From the NCBI GenBank assembly GCA_003280055.1, contig QCGG01000012.1, forward strand, positions 1-57,782: a DNA stretch of 57,782 nt, in the 5' to 3' direction. This DNA is from Prochlorococcus sp. AG-363-P19. Lineage in GTDB: Bacteria; Cyanobacteriota; Cyanobacteriia; PCC-6307; Cyanobiaceae. Made by a program: the position numbers and the translations under genes. Below, one piece after another: positions 1 to 9,784 of this stretch. The stretch's first letter is position 1, and each line of letters begins with the position of its first letter. Under the pieces are notes generated by a model. The model did not search any database and was not told the origin of the DNA. It saw only the letters and a list, made by a program, of their open reading frames with translations.

Positions 1-1
1 G

Positions 2-611
2 TCTCTAATTGTTTTAGGATTCTATACTATCCTTGAGGGTATTACTACTTCTTTACTTCAACCTAACCTAAGCAAAATTGTTCAACATGTTCAGCATGGT
101 ACCTTGGACTTTGTGCTCTTGAAACCTGTAGATAGTCAATTATGGTTATCAGTGAGAATGTTTTCTCCCTGGGGGCTCCCCTCGCTATTTATTTAGTGGT
201 ACTGCCGTGATAATCTTTTCCATATATAGATCTTCTCTTGCTGTTAATATTCAATCCTTTCTTTTGTCTTTTTTAATGCTTTTTACAAGCTTAGTTATTC
301 TTTATAGTTTGTGGTTTATTTTAGCCACTACAAGCATTTGGTTTGTTCGTGTTTGGAATGCCACTGAGGTTCTTAGATCTATCTTGGTAGCTGGTCGTTA
401 TCCCATATCTTCATATCCATATGCCTTACGTATTTTCTTCACTTTCTTTTTGCCTATTGCCTTCTTGACAACAGTTCCAGCTGAAGCATTGACCTCTCGC
501 TCATCTAGCATAATAATTCTTATATCTATTACTTTAGCCGCATTATTTTTCATTACCAGCCGTCTTTTCTGGTTATATGCATTGAGGTTTTATTCCTCAG
601 CATCAAGTTAA
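2..611 (+). pseudogene. ABC-2 type transporter permease, 5' end outside window, frameshifted
   Basis: Membrane permease subunit of an ABC exporter of the DUF990/ABC-2 type, recognised from its style (a 'GTLDFVLLKPVDSQLW'-like loop followed by several hydrophobic helices). The upstream part reads in one frame from base 2 to a stop at 194-196; the downstream part (207-611) continues in the next frame with about four transmembrane segments. At 187-195 the sequence holds two copies of TTTA in tandem. Removing one copy (4 bases) fuses the frames into GLPS-LFSGTAVII without a stop, which looks like the natural protein. So this is a 4-base slippage duplication: a real pseudogene, a phase-variable allele or a sequencing error. 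The ATPase partner would lie upstream of the window. Confidence 0.7.
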
Positions 612-670
612 TTGAGTAAATTTTTCCCATTTTAAATACTAAAAGTTAGCCTACCTCAACTAATTTTATT

Positions 671-1403
671 TTGAAACGTTTATTTCTCATACAACATGTA
701 GAACGTGAAGGTCCTGTTTTGTTCTCTTTAGTAGCTAATCAATTTGGATTTGAGCTTTGTACAGTAAAAATTTATGATGAACCTTTATTTCCAGATCTTG
801 TGGATGTTGATGCATTACTAATTCTGGGAGGTCCGATGGGAGTTTCAGATATCTCAAATTTAAAAAGTAAATGGATGTACGAAGAGATAGTTTTTATTAG
901 GAAAGCAATTCAAAGACAAATTCCTCTTATAGGTGTTTGCTTAGGAGCACAATTAATTGCCTATGCTACCGGAGGCCATGTAAAACCACTTAGTACTCCC
1001 GATTCTAAGCCACCTTTACGAAGTTGGATGGTCAAAAATTAAGTCATTAGAGTTAACAAATGTAGATCGAAACTTTTACTCTTTACAAGTCCCATTATCT
1101 GTTCTTCATTGGCATAGAGATAGGATATTTCTTCCTAGCTCAGCTGTTCTTATTGCTAGTAGTAAAATATGTCAAGAACAATTTTTTCGTATTGGTAAAA
1201 AAACGTATGGTCTTCAATTCCATGCGGAGGTGACGGATGATATGGAGCAAAGATGGATTGAAGAAGACTCATGTTTTATTTTTGAAGCCTTAGGTCCCGA
1301 TGCAAGATTAATTTTGGATGAACAACAGAGATTGTTCTGTAATCAAAGCCTAGATAGAAGACTTGATTTCTTAAGGACGTTGTTGATACAATTTCTTAAA
1401 TAA
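671..1403 (+). pseudogene. Class I glutamine amidotransferase (GMP-synthase-like), frameshifted
   Basis: Resembles stand-alone class I glutamine amidotransferases, which release ammonia from glutamine or act as gamma-glutamyl hydrolases; the substrate is unknown. The first frame (TTG start at 671) has the oxyanion stretch LILGGPMGV and the nucleophile elbow GVCLGAQ. It runs into a stop at 1040-1042. The next frame, from about 1011, continues with EVGWSKIKSLEL, HWHRD and the catalytic His/Glu motif LQFHAE, ending at 1403. Deleting one C at 1013/1014 restores a continuous PLYEVGW. All catalytic triad residues survive, so the break is either recent or a base-calling error. Its neighbour 60 bases upstream is also broken. 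Confidence 0.75.
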
Positions 1404-1420
1404 ACAATTTTAATTCTGTT

Positions 1421-1723
1421 TTAACTTCTTCCTACCCACGAGGGAGCACCTAGAAAGAAATCACCAAGATCCTCTTCGGAATGGTGGGAACTATCTGGAT
1501 CAAGAGAACCTACGCTGAGGTTGTCAAGCAGATTTTCTATTGGGTCGGATAAATTGTTTTGCTTTATCAATTGCCTCCTTGCACTGTGTAGCCAAGCCGC
1601 AACAGTTTGATCTCTATCGGCCTGTTTTTTTAGGTATTTTCTCTCTTCTAGTGATACTGATTTCCCCTGGGCGATCCTTTGGAGGATCTCTTTGATAGTC
1701 TCTCTTTTCTCAGGGGACAACAT
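1421..1723 (-). CDS. Conserved hypothetical protein, helical, 100 aa
   Basis: I recognise no named domain. The N-terminal 50 residues are charged and predicted helical (KRETIKEILQRIAQGKSVSLEERKYLKKQAD), and the C-terminal half is acidic and Ser/Asp rich, ending in a short hydrophobic-aromatic tail. The motif 'GKSVSLEERKYL' resembles small conserved picocyanobacterial proteins I have seen without a function. There is no signal peptide or membrane segment. It is convergent with the broken amidotransferase, 17 bases from that stop, and divergent from the pentapeptide gene, with which it shares a roughly 96-base AT-rich promoter region. Confidence 0.65.
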   Translation of the reverse strand: MLSPEKRETIKEILQRIAQGKSVSLEERKYLKKQADRDQTVAAWLHSARRQLIKQNNLSDPIENLLDNLSVGSLDPDSSHHSEEDLGDFFLGAPSWVGRS

Positions 1724-1819
1724 GCTTTCCTTTCATACAAACCTTTCATAGCCAAAAAGCTTTGTATTAACAATGTATTTTTGACTATATTCTTCATATA
1801 GTGCTATACGCCTTTGCTA

Positions 1820-2293
1820 ATGGCTTCATTTTTCCTTCCAATACTTTCTTCACTGCTGGTATTTTTGATTTTTATTCCTTCCTCATTCGCAGCCATGGAT
1901 TATTCAAAACAGTCACTCATTGGTGCGGATTTTTCTGATCAGGATCTTAGGGGAGTTACGTTCAACCTTACCAACCTCAAACAAGCTGATTTTTCAGGGT
2001 CCAATCTTCAAGGTGCTAGTCTTTTTGGGGCTAAACTTCAAGAAGCAGATTTAAGTACTACAGATCTTCGTGAGGCGACATTGGACTCAGCGGTGTTAGA
2101 AGACACAGACTTAACGGATGCAGTTCTTGAAGATGCATTTGCCTTTAATACAAAGTTTAAAAATGTAAAATTCAATGGTGCAGATTTTACTAATGTGCCA
2201 TTTAGGAGTGATGTACTTAAGACGCTCTGCGCTGAAGCTGATGGGACCAACCCAATTACCGGTAGGGAAACAAAAGAATCATTAGGTTGCTAG
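1820..2293 (+). CDS. Secreted pentapeptide repeat protein
   Basis: The N-terminus is a classic signal peptide (hydrophobic core about residues 4-20, then SSFAAMDYS), so the product is probably exported to the thylakoid lumen or periplasm. Residues about 30-125 are tandem A(D/N)LXX-type pentapeptides (LIGADFSDQDLRGVTFNLTNLKQADFS in spirit), expected to fold as a right-handed quadrilateral beta helix. Such lumenal pentapeptide proteins are common in cyanobacteria and mostly of unknown function. The C-terminus has a Cys pair (TLCAEAD and the final GC). I prefer ATG 1820 to the in-frame TTG at 1814 because it places the hydrophobic core normally. Confidence 0.85.
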   Translation: MASFFLPILSSLLVFLIFIPSSFAAMDYSKQSLIGADFSDQDLRGVTFNLTNLKQADFSGSNLQGASLFGAKLQEADLSTTDLREATLDSAVLEDTDLTDAVLEDAFAFNTKFKNVKFNGADFTNVPFRSDVLKTLCAEADGTNPITGRETKESLGC

Positions 2294-2362
2294 AGATTTG
2301 GTTGTTTAGTATATAAACCTGAATTATTTGGCTATAGTTTATATGTTTAAGAAAGTAATTAG

Positions 2363-2629
2363 ATGCAACTCTTTAATTCCATTGATTCTTTGGGACTGTT
2401 CGCCGGCTCGTTAACAACAATTGCTTTTTTTCCTCAAATTATTAAGACCTATAAATCCAAATCTGCAGAGGATGTTTCTTATGCAATGTTTATATTATTT
2501 AGTTTTGGTGTCCTTTTATGGAGTATTTATGGCTGGGAGATCCATTCTATTCCAGTCATTATATCTAATGTGATCACTCTGTTGTTAGCTATTTCGGTTA
2601 TGGTTATGAAGTTAATATTTAGCGAATAA
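2363..2629 (+). CDS. SemiSWEET/PQ-loop small transporter
   Basis: An 88-residue, three-helix membrane protein of the SemiSWEET (MtN3/PQ-loop) family. The PQ motif is at residues 24-25 in AFFPQIIKTYKSKSAEDVS, followed by the typical 'LFSFGVLLWSIYG' helix and a third helix (VIISNVITLLLAISVMV). Family members work as dimers and pass small sugars across the inner membrane; the substrate here cannot be read from sequence. Length matches the bacterial family exactly. It stands alone, 69 bases after the pentapeptide gene and convergent with the next gene. Confidence 0.9.
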   Translation: MQLFNSIDSLGLFAGSLTTIAFFPQIIKTYKSKSAEDVSYAMFILFSFGVLLWSIYGWEIHSIPVIISNVITLLLAISVMVMKLIFSE

Positions 2630-2660
2630 GGAAGTAAAAGTAATAATTTTAAGATCTTTA

Positions 2661-3095
2661 CTATTGGTTTATTGCTTCACTCTTGAATTCAAACTTGAAA
2701 GTTTCAATATCATTACTATCATTGATTCCTATGGCTCCACCACATTGATCGATCACTTTATCAGCGGCTAATTCTACTATCCTATCTTGATCAAGTTCTT
2801 TGAATTTCTCTTCTCCAGAGAATGCAAGATCTAACCATAAGGATGGGTTGAAAGATGGCTTTGAGTTTTCAACAATAGATAGTTTAATTGCTCCTTTTTT
2901 AGAAACACCCATACCAATGGCATTACAAAATTTACTCGAATAACCTTTACTGATAGTTTCTTCAAGGGTTGCTTTCCCTTCTGCGGTTAATTCTTTAGCT
3001 GATGCAGGCTGTAAATAGAAAAGTGAGTTCAATAGAAAAAATATTGAAAGCAGAACACTCGTAGCTCTAATCAATTTAGTGAAAATCTTTAGCAT
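2661..3095 (-). CDS. Secreted hypothetical protein, 144 aa
   Basis: Function unknown. A clear signal peptide covers residues 1-33 (hydrophobic stretch VLLSIFFLLNSLFYL, then QPASAKE with an AxA-type cleavage site). The mature part is about 110 residues with two cysteines (FCNAIGMG and DQCGGAIG) that could form a disulfide. Its style resembles small lumenal/periplasmic proteins conserved among marine picocyanobacteria. It lies between convergent SemiSWEET and tRNA-Ser, with about 40 bases to the tRNA. Confidence 0.75.
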   Translation of the reverse strand: MLKIFTKLIRATSVLLSIFFLLNSLFYLQPASAKELTAEGKATLEETISKGYSSKFCNAIGMGVSKKGAIKLSIVENSKPSFNPSLWLDLAFSGEEKFKELDQDRIVELAADKVIDQCGGAIGINDSNDIETFKFEFKSEAINQ

Positions 3096-3137
3096 TTTTG
3101 CTTAAATTGGTTTCTGATTTTTAATTTCTTGTGGAAG

Positions 3138-3222
3138 CGGAGGGGGTGGGATTCGAACCCACGGATGCTCTCACATCGCTGGTTTTCAAGACCAGAGCCA
3201 TCAACCACTCGACCACCCCTCC
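3138..3222 (-). tRNA. tRNA-Ser(UGA)
   Basis: On the minus strand the 85-base cloverleaf starts GGAGGGGTGGTCGAGTGG and ends with the pairing CCCCTCC plus discriminator G. The anticodon loop is CTTGAAA, giving anticodon TGA (serine UCA codons). A long variable arm (GCGATGTGAGAGCATC region) marks it as class II serine tRNA, and the T arm GTGGG-TTCGAAT-CCCAC is intact. The 3' CCA is not encoded. Confidence 0.97.
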
Positions 3223-3575
3223 AGATTTGTCGATAACAATCGGACACGTAGATTTTAGCAATTGCCCTTAGTTAAGGCCCCATGAATTTTCGGTTTCCTA
3301 GGCGAACGCCAGTTCTTCATTTACTGAATTCTTATGAGTTTGGAATTGGTTTGGCTAAAAGGCTCCTTTAACCGACTTTTTTCTTTGATGAATAGACTTC
3401 TGTTAAAGCATTGCAATTACTGCCTTCTTAATTCCCCTTACATCATCAGCCTGATCATTATTGGCTCTGCTAAAGGCAACAATGTTGTTTCGGAAACTAT
3501 CTGAATGGATAGCTTCTCCTTGAGAGTTCGCTTCCTATGCAATAATTTTTGGAATAATTGCTCAGATTTACTGGC
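3223..3575. other. Intergenic stretch without a supported gene
   Basis: About 350 bases between tRNA-Ser and the small membrane gene. No open frame with coding character, no clear hairpin terminator and no recognisable RNA family. It probably carries the tRNA promoter on the minus strand and that of the small gene on the plus strand. Confidence 0.5.
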
Positions 3576-3779
3576 ATGGCACCCTCTAACTCAAATGACT
3601 CCAACTCAAGGTTCCTCGGTGACCTGCCTTTATCAGGTGGGATAGGAGAGAAGGAGCGGATCAGATACATTTCCCATCTGATGTTCTTTATAGGTTGTGG
3701 GCTTTTCTCATTTGGCATTTGGGCCCTTACAGGTTTCACCAGCTCCTCTGGTCAAACAGGTCCTTTCCCTTTCTCGTAG
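3576..3779 (+). CDS. Small single-span membrane protein, 67 aa
   Basis: Hypothetical. The N-terminal half is polar (Asn/Ser rich, then FLGDLPLSGGIGEKERI) and the C-terminal half holds one strongly hydrophobic helix (LMFFIGCGLFSFGIWALTGF) followed by a short Ser/Gly tail. The pattern of a conserved polar head with one helix resembles small picocyanobacterial photosynthesis-associated or unknown membrane proteins. I chose ATG 3576 over the TTG at 3558; the upstream six codons add nothing recognisable. An overlapping minus-strand frame (3497-3739) is a mirror of this gene. Confidence 0.6.
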   Translation: MAPSNSNDSNSRFLGDLPLSGGIGEKERIRYISHLMFFIGCGLFSFGIWALTGFTSSSGQTGPFPFS

Positions 3780-3997
3780 AAAGAAAATAAAGGTATTAGA
3801 AATTAGCTTTTTGAAGATATAATTATCAATAAGTTGCTTGTTTTTAAACTATCTACTTAGCTTTTAATACTTATTTCTATATTCTTCACATAGCAATAAA
3901 ATAAAAATTTTTAATTTTCTTCCTTATATTTAACTAAAATAACTTTCCATGAGAAGCATTATAGCTACTCTATTTCTTGGTATCTGTAAACTGTGAC

Positions 3998-4996
3998 GTG
4001 AAGATTAAAGAGTTTTTTATTGCTAGTTTCTTGGGCTTTGGTTTTTTGTCCACTCTTTTTGGGTGTGAGAATCTTAATTCTTTGATTTTCAAAGTTCCCC
4101 AAAAGAACTCTTTTCTACCAATAGATGTTCTCCTACCAACTAATTCATCTCTGCCTTCTATGCCAGATGGAAGGCACTATCCGTTGGTACCCCGAGACCC
4201 TGCTGATATTGCGGAGTTACTTTCCTATGTGGAAACTGCCATCAGAGATCCGTCTACTCCAGAAAGTGAACTTCCTCGATTGGGCCACCAACAACAAGTC
4301 ATCTATCGTGTTTTATCAGAAGATTTAAATGCCTCAAAGCAAGTTCTCTTAAGATTGTCAGATCAATGGCAGAAAGTTGCCCAGCTGCATTTACTTGCCA
4401 GAAGGCAGTTTTTGAGCATGGGATCGCCTATAGGTGGGTCATATTTGATGCCAAAGTGGAGAATTATTCAACCTGAACCAGCAGAAAATTTGCTTGCCTA
4501 TTACAAAAAGGCAGAAAAAGAGACAGGAATTGATTGGGAGGTTTTGGCAGCTGTGAATTTAGTAGAAACAGGTATGGGCAGAATTGATGGTGTATCAATT
4601 GCTAATGCTCAAGGGCCTATGCAATTTCTTCCTTCAACTTGGTCAGAAAAAGGTATAGGAAAAAAAGGGGATATTCGAGATCCACACGATTCAATTCAAG
4701 CAGCAGCTCGTTATTTAGTGCGGAGAGGAGGTTTATCTGATATCCGCAAAGGACTTTGGGGATATAACAACAGTTCTTATTATGGAAAAGCCGTCTTGGC
4801 ATATGCGCGACTTTTGAAAAATGACCCTTTAGCTTATAGAGGTTTATATCACTGGGAAATTCACTATAGATTGGGGTCTTTAGATCTTTGGCTTCCTGTT
4901 GGATATACCCAAAAAAAATCTATCCCTATATCTACTTACTTGAAACTATTCCCAGCCAGTGCCCCCCCTCCTACTACGCTGCCATCGAACATTTAA
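3998..4996 (+). CDS. Lytic transglycosylase (SLT fold) lipoprotein
   Basis: Predicted periplasmic peptidoglycan-cleaving enzyme that makes 1,6-anhydromuropeptides. The N-terminus is a lipoprotein signal (hydrophobic FFIASFLGFGFLS, lipobox LFGC with the acylated Cys at about residue 23 from the GTG start). The catalytic region is in the second half: AAVNLVETGMGRIDGV contains the expected catalytic Glu (about residue 190), followed by the substrate-groove motif AQGPMQFLPSTW and RDPHDSIQAAARYL, diagnostic of the SLT superfamily. The N-terminal 150 residues are helical and may bind glycan or partners. GTG 3998 is preferred to TTG 3977 because it puts the signal peptide at the start. It is followed 9 bases later by a hypothetical gene, probably in the same operon. 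Confidence 0.85.
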   Translation: MKIKEFFIASFLGFGFLSTLFGCENLNSLIFKVPQKNSFLPIDVLLPTNSSLPSMPDGRHYPLVPRDPADIAELLSYVETAIRDPSTPESELPRLGHQQQVIYRVLSEDLNASKQVLLRLSDQWQKVAQLHLLARRQFLSMGSPIGGSYLMPKWRIIQPEPAENLLAYYKKAEKETGIDWEVLAAVNLVETGMGRIDGVSIANAQGPMQFLPSTWSEKGIGKKGDIRDPHDSIQAAARYLVRRGGLSDIRKGLWGYNNSSYYGKAVLAYARLLKNDPLAYRGLYHWEIHYRLGSLDLWLPVGYTQKKSIPISTYLKLFPASAPPPTTLPSNI

Positions 4997-5005
4997 ATTA
5001 ATCTT

Positions 5006-5689
5006 GTGGCTAAAGAATCCACCCATAGAGCCAATGAATTGATAGAACAGGGTTGGTCTAAGGATGATGTTGCTCGTTATTCGGAGCTCTGGGACTATAG
5101 GCAACGTTGGGGCGCAATCAACCTTGAGCGTGAGGATAGGTTGTTTTTGCGAAAAGCAGAAGCAGCCTTGCCTAAAATCGTTAGTTCAAAAGCCTCGATT
5201 AAAAAACCTATTCAGGAGAAGTCTTATTACCGCTGGTTAAGTCTTTATTTGGACGCTATGAATAATGCCGAATCTTCTTTTGGACTTATAGACGGTCACA
5301 GAGGTGCTTGGCCAATAGTTTTAGAGGAAGAACTACGAGCATTGGATTATTACGAACCTGTTTTAGGTCTACCAGATACCATCAAGGCCAGGGCACTTGT
5401 GGCAATCCGTGAGGAGTTGATTCAATCTACAAAAACACCCGCTGATAGCCAATCTTTTGATTTTGAAGCGCCTATTGAGGATCTTAAAAAGACGGCAGCT
5501 ACCAATTGGCGGTATCTAAGAGATGGTGATCTTTCTAAAGACAAGTCTTATCCAATTCTTGACTCCAAAGAAGCTGTTTCTTTTCGTGATGAGATTAGAA
5601 CTAAACTCACAGTCCTTGTTAGGGAATTGTTCCCATCATTGGCTGAAACAGATAGGCCTGCACCTCCTGATAATTGGAGTCGAAATTAA
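5006..5689 (+). CDS. Conserved hypothetical protein, 227 aa
   Basis: No domain recognised. A soluble, charged, mostly helical protein with a distinctive start, ANELIEQGWSKDDVARYSELWDYRQRWGAI, whose Trp/Tyr/Arg-rich motif suggests a conserved core of about 35 residues. A middle region (YYRWLSLYLDAMNNAE) is followed by a linker (ADSQSFDFEAP) and a C-terminal Pro-rich end. No signal peptide. The GTG start at 5006 lies 9 bases downstream of the transglycosylase stop. Its style is that of cyanobacterial conserved hypotheticals; I do not assign a function. Confidence 0.7.
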   Translation: MAKESTHRANELIEQGWSKDDVARYSELWDYRQRWGAINLEREDRLFLRKAEAALPKIVSSKASIKKPIQEKSYYRWLSLYLDAMNNAESSFGLIDGHRGAWPIVLEEELRALDYYEPVLGLPDTIKARALVAIREELIQSTKTPADSQSFDFEAPIEDLKKTAATNWRYLRDGDLSKDKSYPILDSKEAVSFRDEIRTKLTVLVRELFPSLAETDRPAPPDNWSRN

Positions 5690-5713
5690 ACTTAGTAGCT
5701 AGAAAGGAAATAA

Positions 5714-7060
<1,347 letters not shown>

Positions 7061-7074
7061 TTGAGGATTAGCTT

Positions 7075-7986
7075 ATGGCGCTCATTCTCCCTCGTAGTTA
7101 TCATAAAATCTCAGAGCTGGAGAAAAATAGAATCTCATGGATTGAGCCTGAATTAGCAGAAAGACAAGATATAAGGCCTTTAAGAATAGGGATCCTGAAT
7201 ATAATGCCTCTTGGGAAGGATTATGAATTTAACTTACTCCATCCTTTAGGGCTATCACCTTTGCAAATAGAACCAATATGGATCAGACTTAAAAGTCATA
7301 AATACAAAACTTGGGATCTTGAGCATCTAAATGGACTTTATGTAGCTTGGAATGAGGCTATGAATCCAAAGCCACTAGATGGGTTGATAATTACAGGAGC
7401 ACCGGTTGAACATCTTGATTTTGAGGATGTGAATTATTGGCCAGAATTAGTAGATATAATTAAAGAAGCAAGAATTAAATGCGCAAATACCTTAGGACTT
7501 TGTTGGGCGGGGTTTGCATTGGCATATTTGGCTGGAGTTGATAAGACTAACTTTTCAAAGAAACTTTTTGGGGTTTTTCCAATGACTAGCCTGGTTCCAG
7601 GCCATCCTGTTATGGGGACACAGGATGATAGGTTTTTGTGTCCTCAAAGTAGACATGCTGGCTTTGAAGATGAAGCAATGGAAGCCGCTCAACAAGAGGG
7701 AAAATTGCGTTTGCTGGCATATGGAAAAAAAGTTGGTTATACAATTTTTGAGACAAGTGACCAAACTCAATTAATACACTTAGGTCATCCTGAATATAAT
7801 GCAGGAAGAATCTTTTCAGAGATGGAACGAGACAAGGCACGTGGAGATGTACTACCCCCAGAAAACTTTAACCCCCACAGCCCAGAGACTTCATGGCGTT
7901 CACACCGTAATTTATTATTTCAACAATGGCTATGGTTTTGCTATCAACGTATCAGCCTTAATGACAATCAAAAAGAATTACGATAA
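7075..7986 (+). CDS. metA: Homoserine O-acyltransferase, MetA fold, predicted acetyl-CoA specific
   Basis: Activates homoserine for methionine synthesis. The 303-residue length and motifs match the MetA (HTS) family: catalytic Cys143 in LGLCWAGFALA, and the His/Glu pair in GHPEY (His238, Glu240), aligning with Cys142/His235/Glu237 of E. coli MetA. In the acyl-CoA pocket the sequence is ITGAPVEHLDFEDV: Glu112 sits where E. coli has Gly111. From published work on this family, Glu there goes with acetyl-CoA, Gly with succinyl-CoA. That fits the O-acetylhomoserine-using MetY just upstream. So despite the usual name 'homoserine O-succinyltransferase', the product is probably O-acetylhomoserine. 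The C-terminus is a conserved amphipathic tail. Confidence 0.92.
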   Translation: MALILPRSYHKISELEKNRISWIEPELAERQDIRPLRIGILNIMPLGKDYEFNLLHPLGLSPLQIEPIWIRLKSHKYKTWDLEHLNGLYVAWNEAMNPKPLDGLIITGAPVEHLDFEDVNYWPELVDIIKEARIKCANTLGLCWAGFALAYLAGVDKTNFSKKLFGVFPMTSLVPGHPVMGTQDDRFLCPQSRHAGFEDEAMEAAQQEGKLRLLAYGKKVGYTIFETSDQTQLIHLGHPEYNAGRIFSEMERDKARGDVLPPENFNPHSPETSWRSHRNLLFQQWLWFCYQRISLNDNQKELR

Positions 7987-8029
7987 GTTTTGTCAGCAAC
8001 TATTTCCAATAGAATTCTAGACAAACGTT

Positions 8030-9673
8030 TTACTTCTCAAAGTTGATCAGTTTCTTAAGTTCCGAAACTAATGCCTTTGGTGTAGATGCGGAATTGTAAT
8101 TCAAAGTCATTGGCAATTCCTTTAAGGTCAATTTTTCTATTTTAGATTCCTGCATTTTATGAACTTCAATGCTGCCCTCAGAAGGGTCTATGGCTTCAAT
8201 TTTCCTACGTAGTATTCGAGAATAGGCAGTTTTAGTATCACAATGACAATTAATAATTCTCATTGTGATAGAATATTTATTTGCCAGTTTGTAAATCAGG
8301 TTTCTTTCCTTTTCTTTTAGGAAACAAGCATCAACTATAGCGTTAAAACCACTACCTATAATATACTCTAAAATATGTGGAATTCTGTAATGAAAAATCC
8401 AATCTGATACACTTTGATGATAACGATCACATTTAAATTCCGGTAAGTCTATATCACTTTGAATTGAATTATAATTTTCCGCTAAAATTTTATGCGAATA
8501 ACTTAGTTTAAATACTCTTTGACGTTCCACGTCTGAACGTATCCAAATTGCATGTAAGTTTGTGTATAGGCATTTACTTATGTAGGATTTTCCGCTGCCC
8601 GTGAGACCATGCAAAAGAATAATCATAGGCTTTGATAAATTCTCTTGTTGTTGTGCATGATTAATATAAAGACTTGTGCTTTTAGCTGTTTTTTCAATGT
8701 TATAGTTCAACGCGCTTAGCTCTTTTGCTTTTATTGCAGACACCTTAGCCTTAACTAATAATCTATATGAGGAATACCACCTCCATAAAACAAGACCTGA
8801 ATAATCTCCAGTTTGCTGAAGCCATTCATTTAGAAAGCATATAGCTTCTTTTTTTCGGTCCTTAGAAATTAAATCAGTATATAAAAAAGAGACTTCACTT
8901 ATTGGATCTATCCATCTCAGTGTTTCATTGAAATCTAATGAGTCAAAAGGAGTTAATTTATTCTCTCGATTAAGAAAAATATTTCCACAATGAAGGTCAC
9001 CATGACATTCTCTAATTACACCTGAATCAAGCCTGTTGATAAATAGCTTTTCTAGTTTAAGTCTTTCTTTGTGCAACCAGATTTTATGTTTATTTAATTG
9101 ATTAGACAAGCGTTTATCTGCTATCGAATTCTCAAGCTCATTCAGGTTGTCATATACAGAAGCATAGTAATAATCTTCTTTTATTTTTTTTCCAACTAAC
9201 AAATTATTATTGAGACTTAGATGGAAGCAAGCTAATTTTTTTGCTAGTTCGGAAAAATGATCTAAATTGAGCTGGTTTGTCTTCAAAAGTTCTTCTAATA
9301 ACATTCCTCGGGGAAACCTATTCATTTTTACACCTACTTCTAATATCCCTTCTAAGTTATTTTCTTTGTCAGTTTTTTTAACCTTTTTAATTGCCAGCTT
9401 TGAATTGCTAGAAATTATTTTAACCATATCAATGTACATATTTTTAGTAAGTCTTCTATTTAGCCTTATCTCTTCTTCGCAGAGATAAAATCTATCTTCT
9501 ATCTTTTCTGCATTTATAAAATTATACCTGCTAGGCTTTTTAAACTTATATGCAAAATCTTCTATGAGAATTACCCAGGATATGTTTGTTTCAATTAATT
9601 CCACCTTGTTATTGCCCTTGTCAATATCTAGATCTTGCATTAACTTTGAGATTAAATCATCTTGAATATTCAT
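8030..9673 (-). CDS. Fused APH-like kinase / P-loop kinase
   Basis: Two-domain protein. Residues about 20-345 resemble an aminoglycoside-phosphotransferase-like kinase: an early Lys in AYKFKKPSRYNF, the catalytic loop CHGDLHCGNIF (HGDLH 224-228, Asn231) and the metal-binding Asp in PFDSLDF (244-249). Residues about 348-547 are an AAA_33/gluconate-kinase-like P-loop domain with Walker A GLTGSGKS (356-363). Similar fusions are annotated as 'bifunctional aminoglycoside phosphotransferase/ATP-binding protein'; substrates are unknown and antibiotic resistance is not implied. The start, ATG at 9673, is preceded by a 111-base divergent spacer shared with the AlkB gene. Its Lys/Asn-rich composition differs from the housekeeping genes. 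Confidence 0.85.
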   Translation of the reverse strand: MNIQDDLISKLMQDLDIDKGNNKVELIETNISWVILIEDFAYKFKKPSRYNFINAEKIEDRFYLCEEEIRLNRRLTKNMYIDMVKIISSNSKLAIKKVKKTDKENNLEGILEVGVKMNRFPRGMLLEELLKTNQLNLDHFSELAKKLACFHLSLNNNLLVGKKIKEDYYYASVYDNLNELENSIADKRLSNQLNKHKIWLHKERLKLEKLFINRLDSGVIRECHGDLHCGNIFLNRENKLTPFDSLDFNETLRWIDPISEVSFLYTDLISKDRKKEAICFLNEWLQQTGDYSGLVLWRWYSSYRLLVKAKVSAIKAKELSALNYNIEKTAKSTSLYINHAQQQENLSKPMIILLHGLTGSGKSYISKCLYTNLHAIWIRSDVERQRVFKLSYSHKILAENYNSIQSDIDLPEFKCDRYHQSVSDWIFHYRIPHILEYIIGSGFNAIVDACFLKEKERNLIYKLANKYSITMRIINCHCDTKTAYSRILRRKIEAIDPSEGSIEVHKMQESKIEKLTLKELPMTLNYNSASTPKALVSELKKLINFEK

Positions 9674-9784
9674 AATCAGAAAAAAATAGATAGTCCAAAT
9701 ACCATTTAGCTATAATTATTAGAATAACACTTTTTTAAATTATTTACCTACTTTTCTTTTCTCTTTGTTTTACAATAAATACAT

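Noticed and set aside
2038-2250. 70-codon minus-strand frame
   Set aside because: Antisense to the pentapeptide repeat gene; its Ser/Ala richness is the complement of the repeats.
3497-3739. 80-codon minus-strand frame
   Set aside because: Mirror of the small membrane gene at 3576-3779, which has the better hydrophobic pattern.
8030-9673. Aminoglycoside resistance gene
   Set aside because: Only the kinase fold is shared; the fused P-loop domain and family style point to an uncharacterised metabolic kinase.
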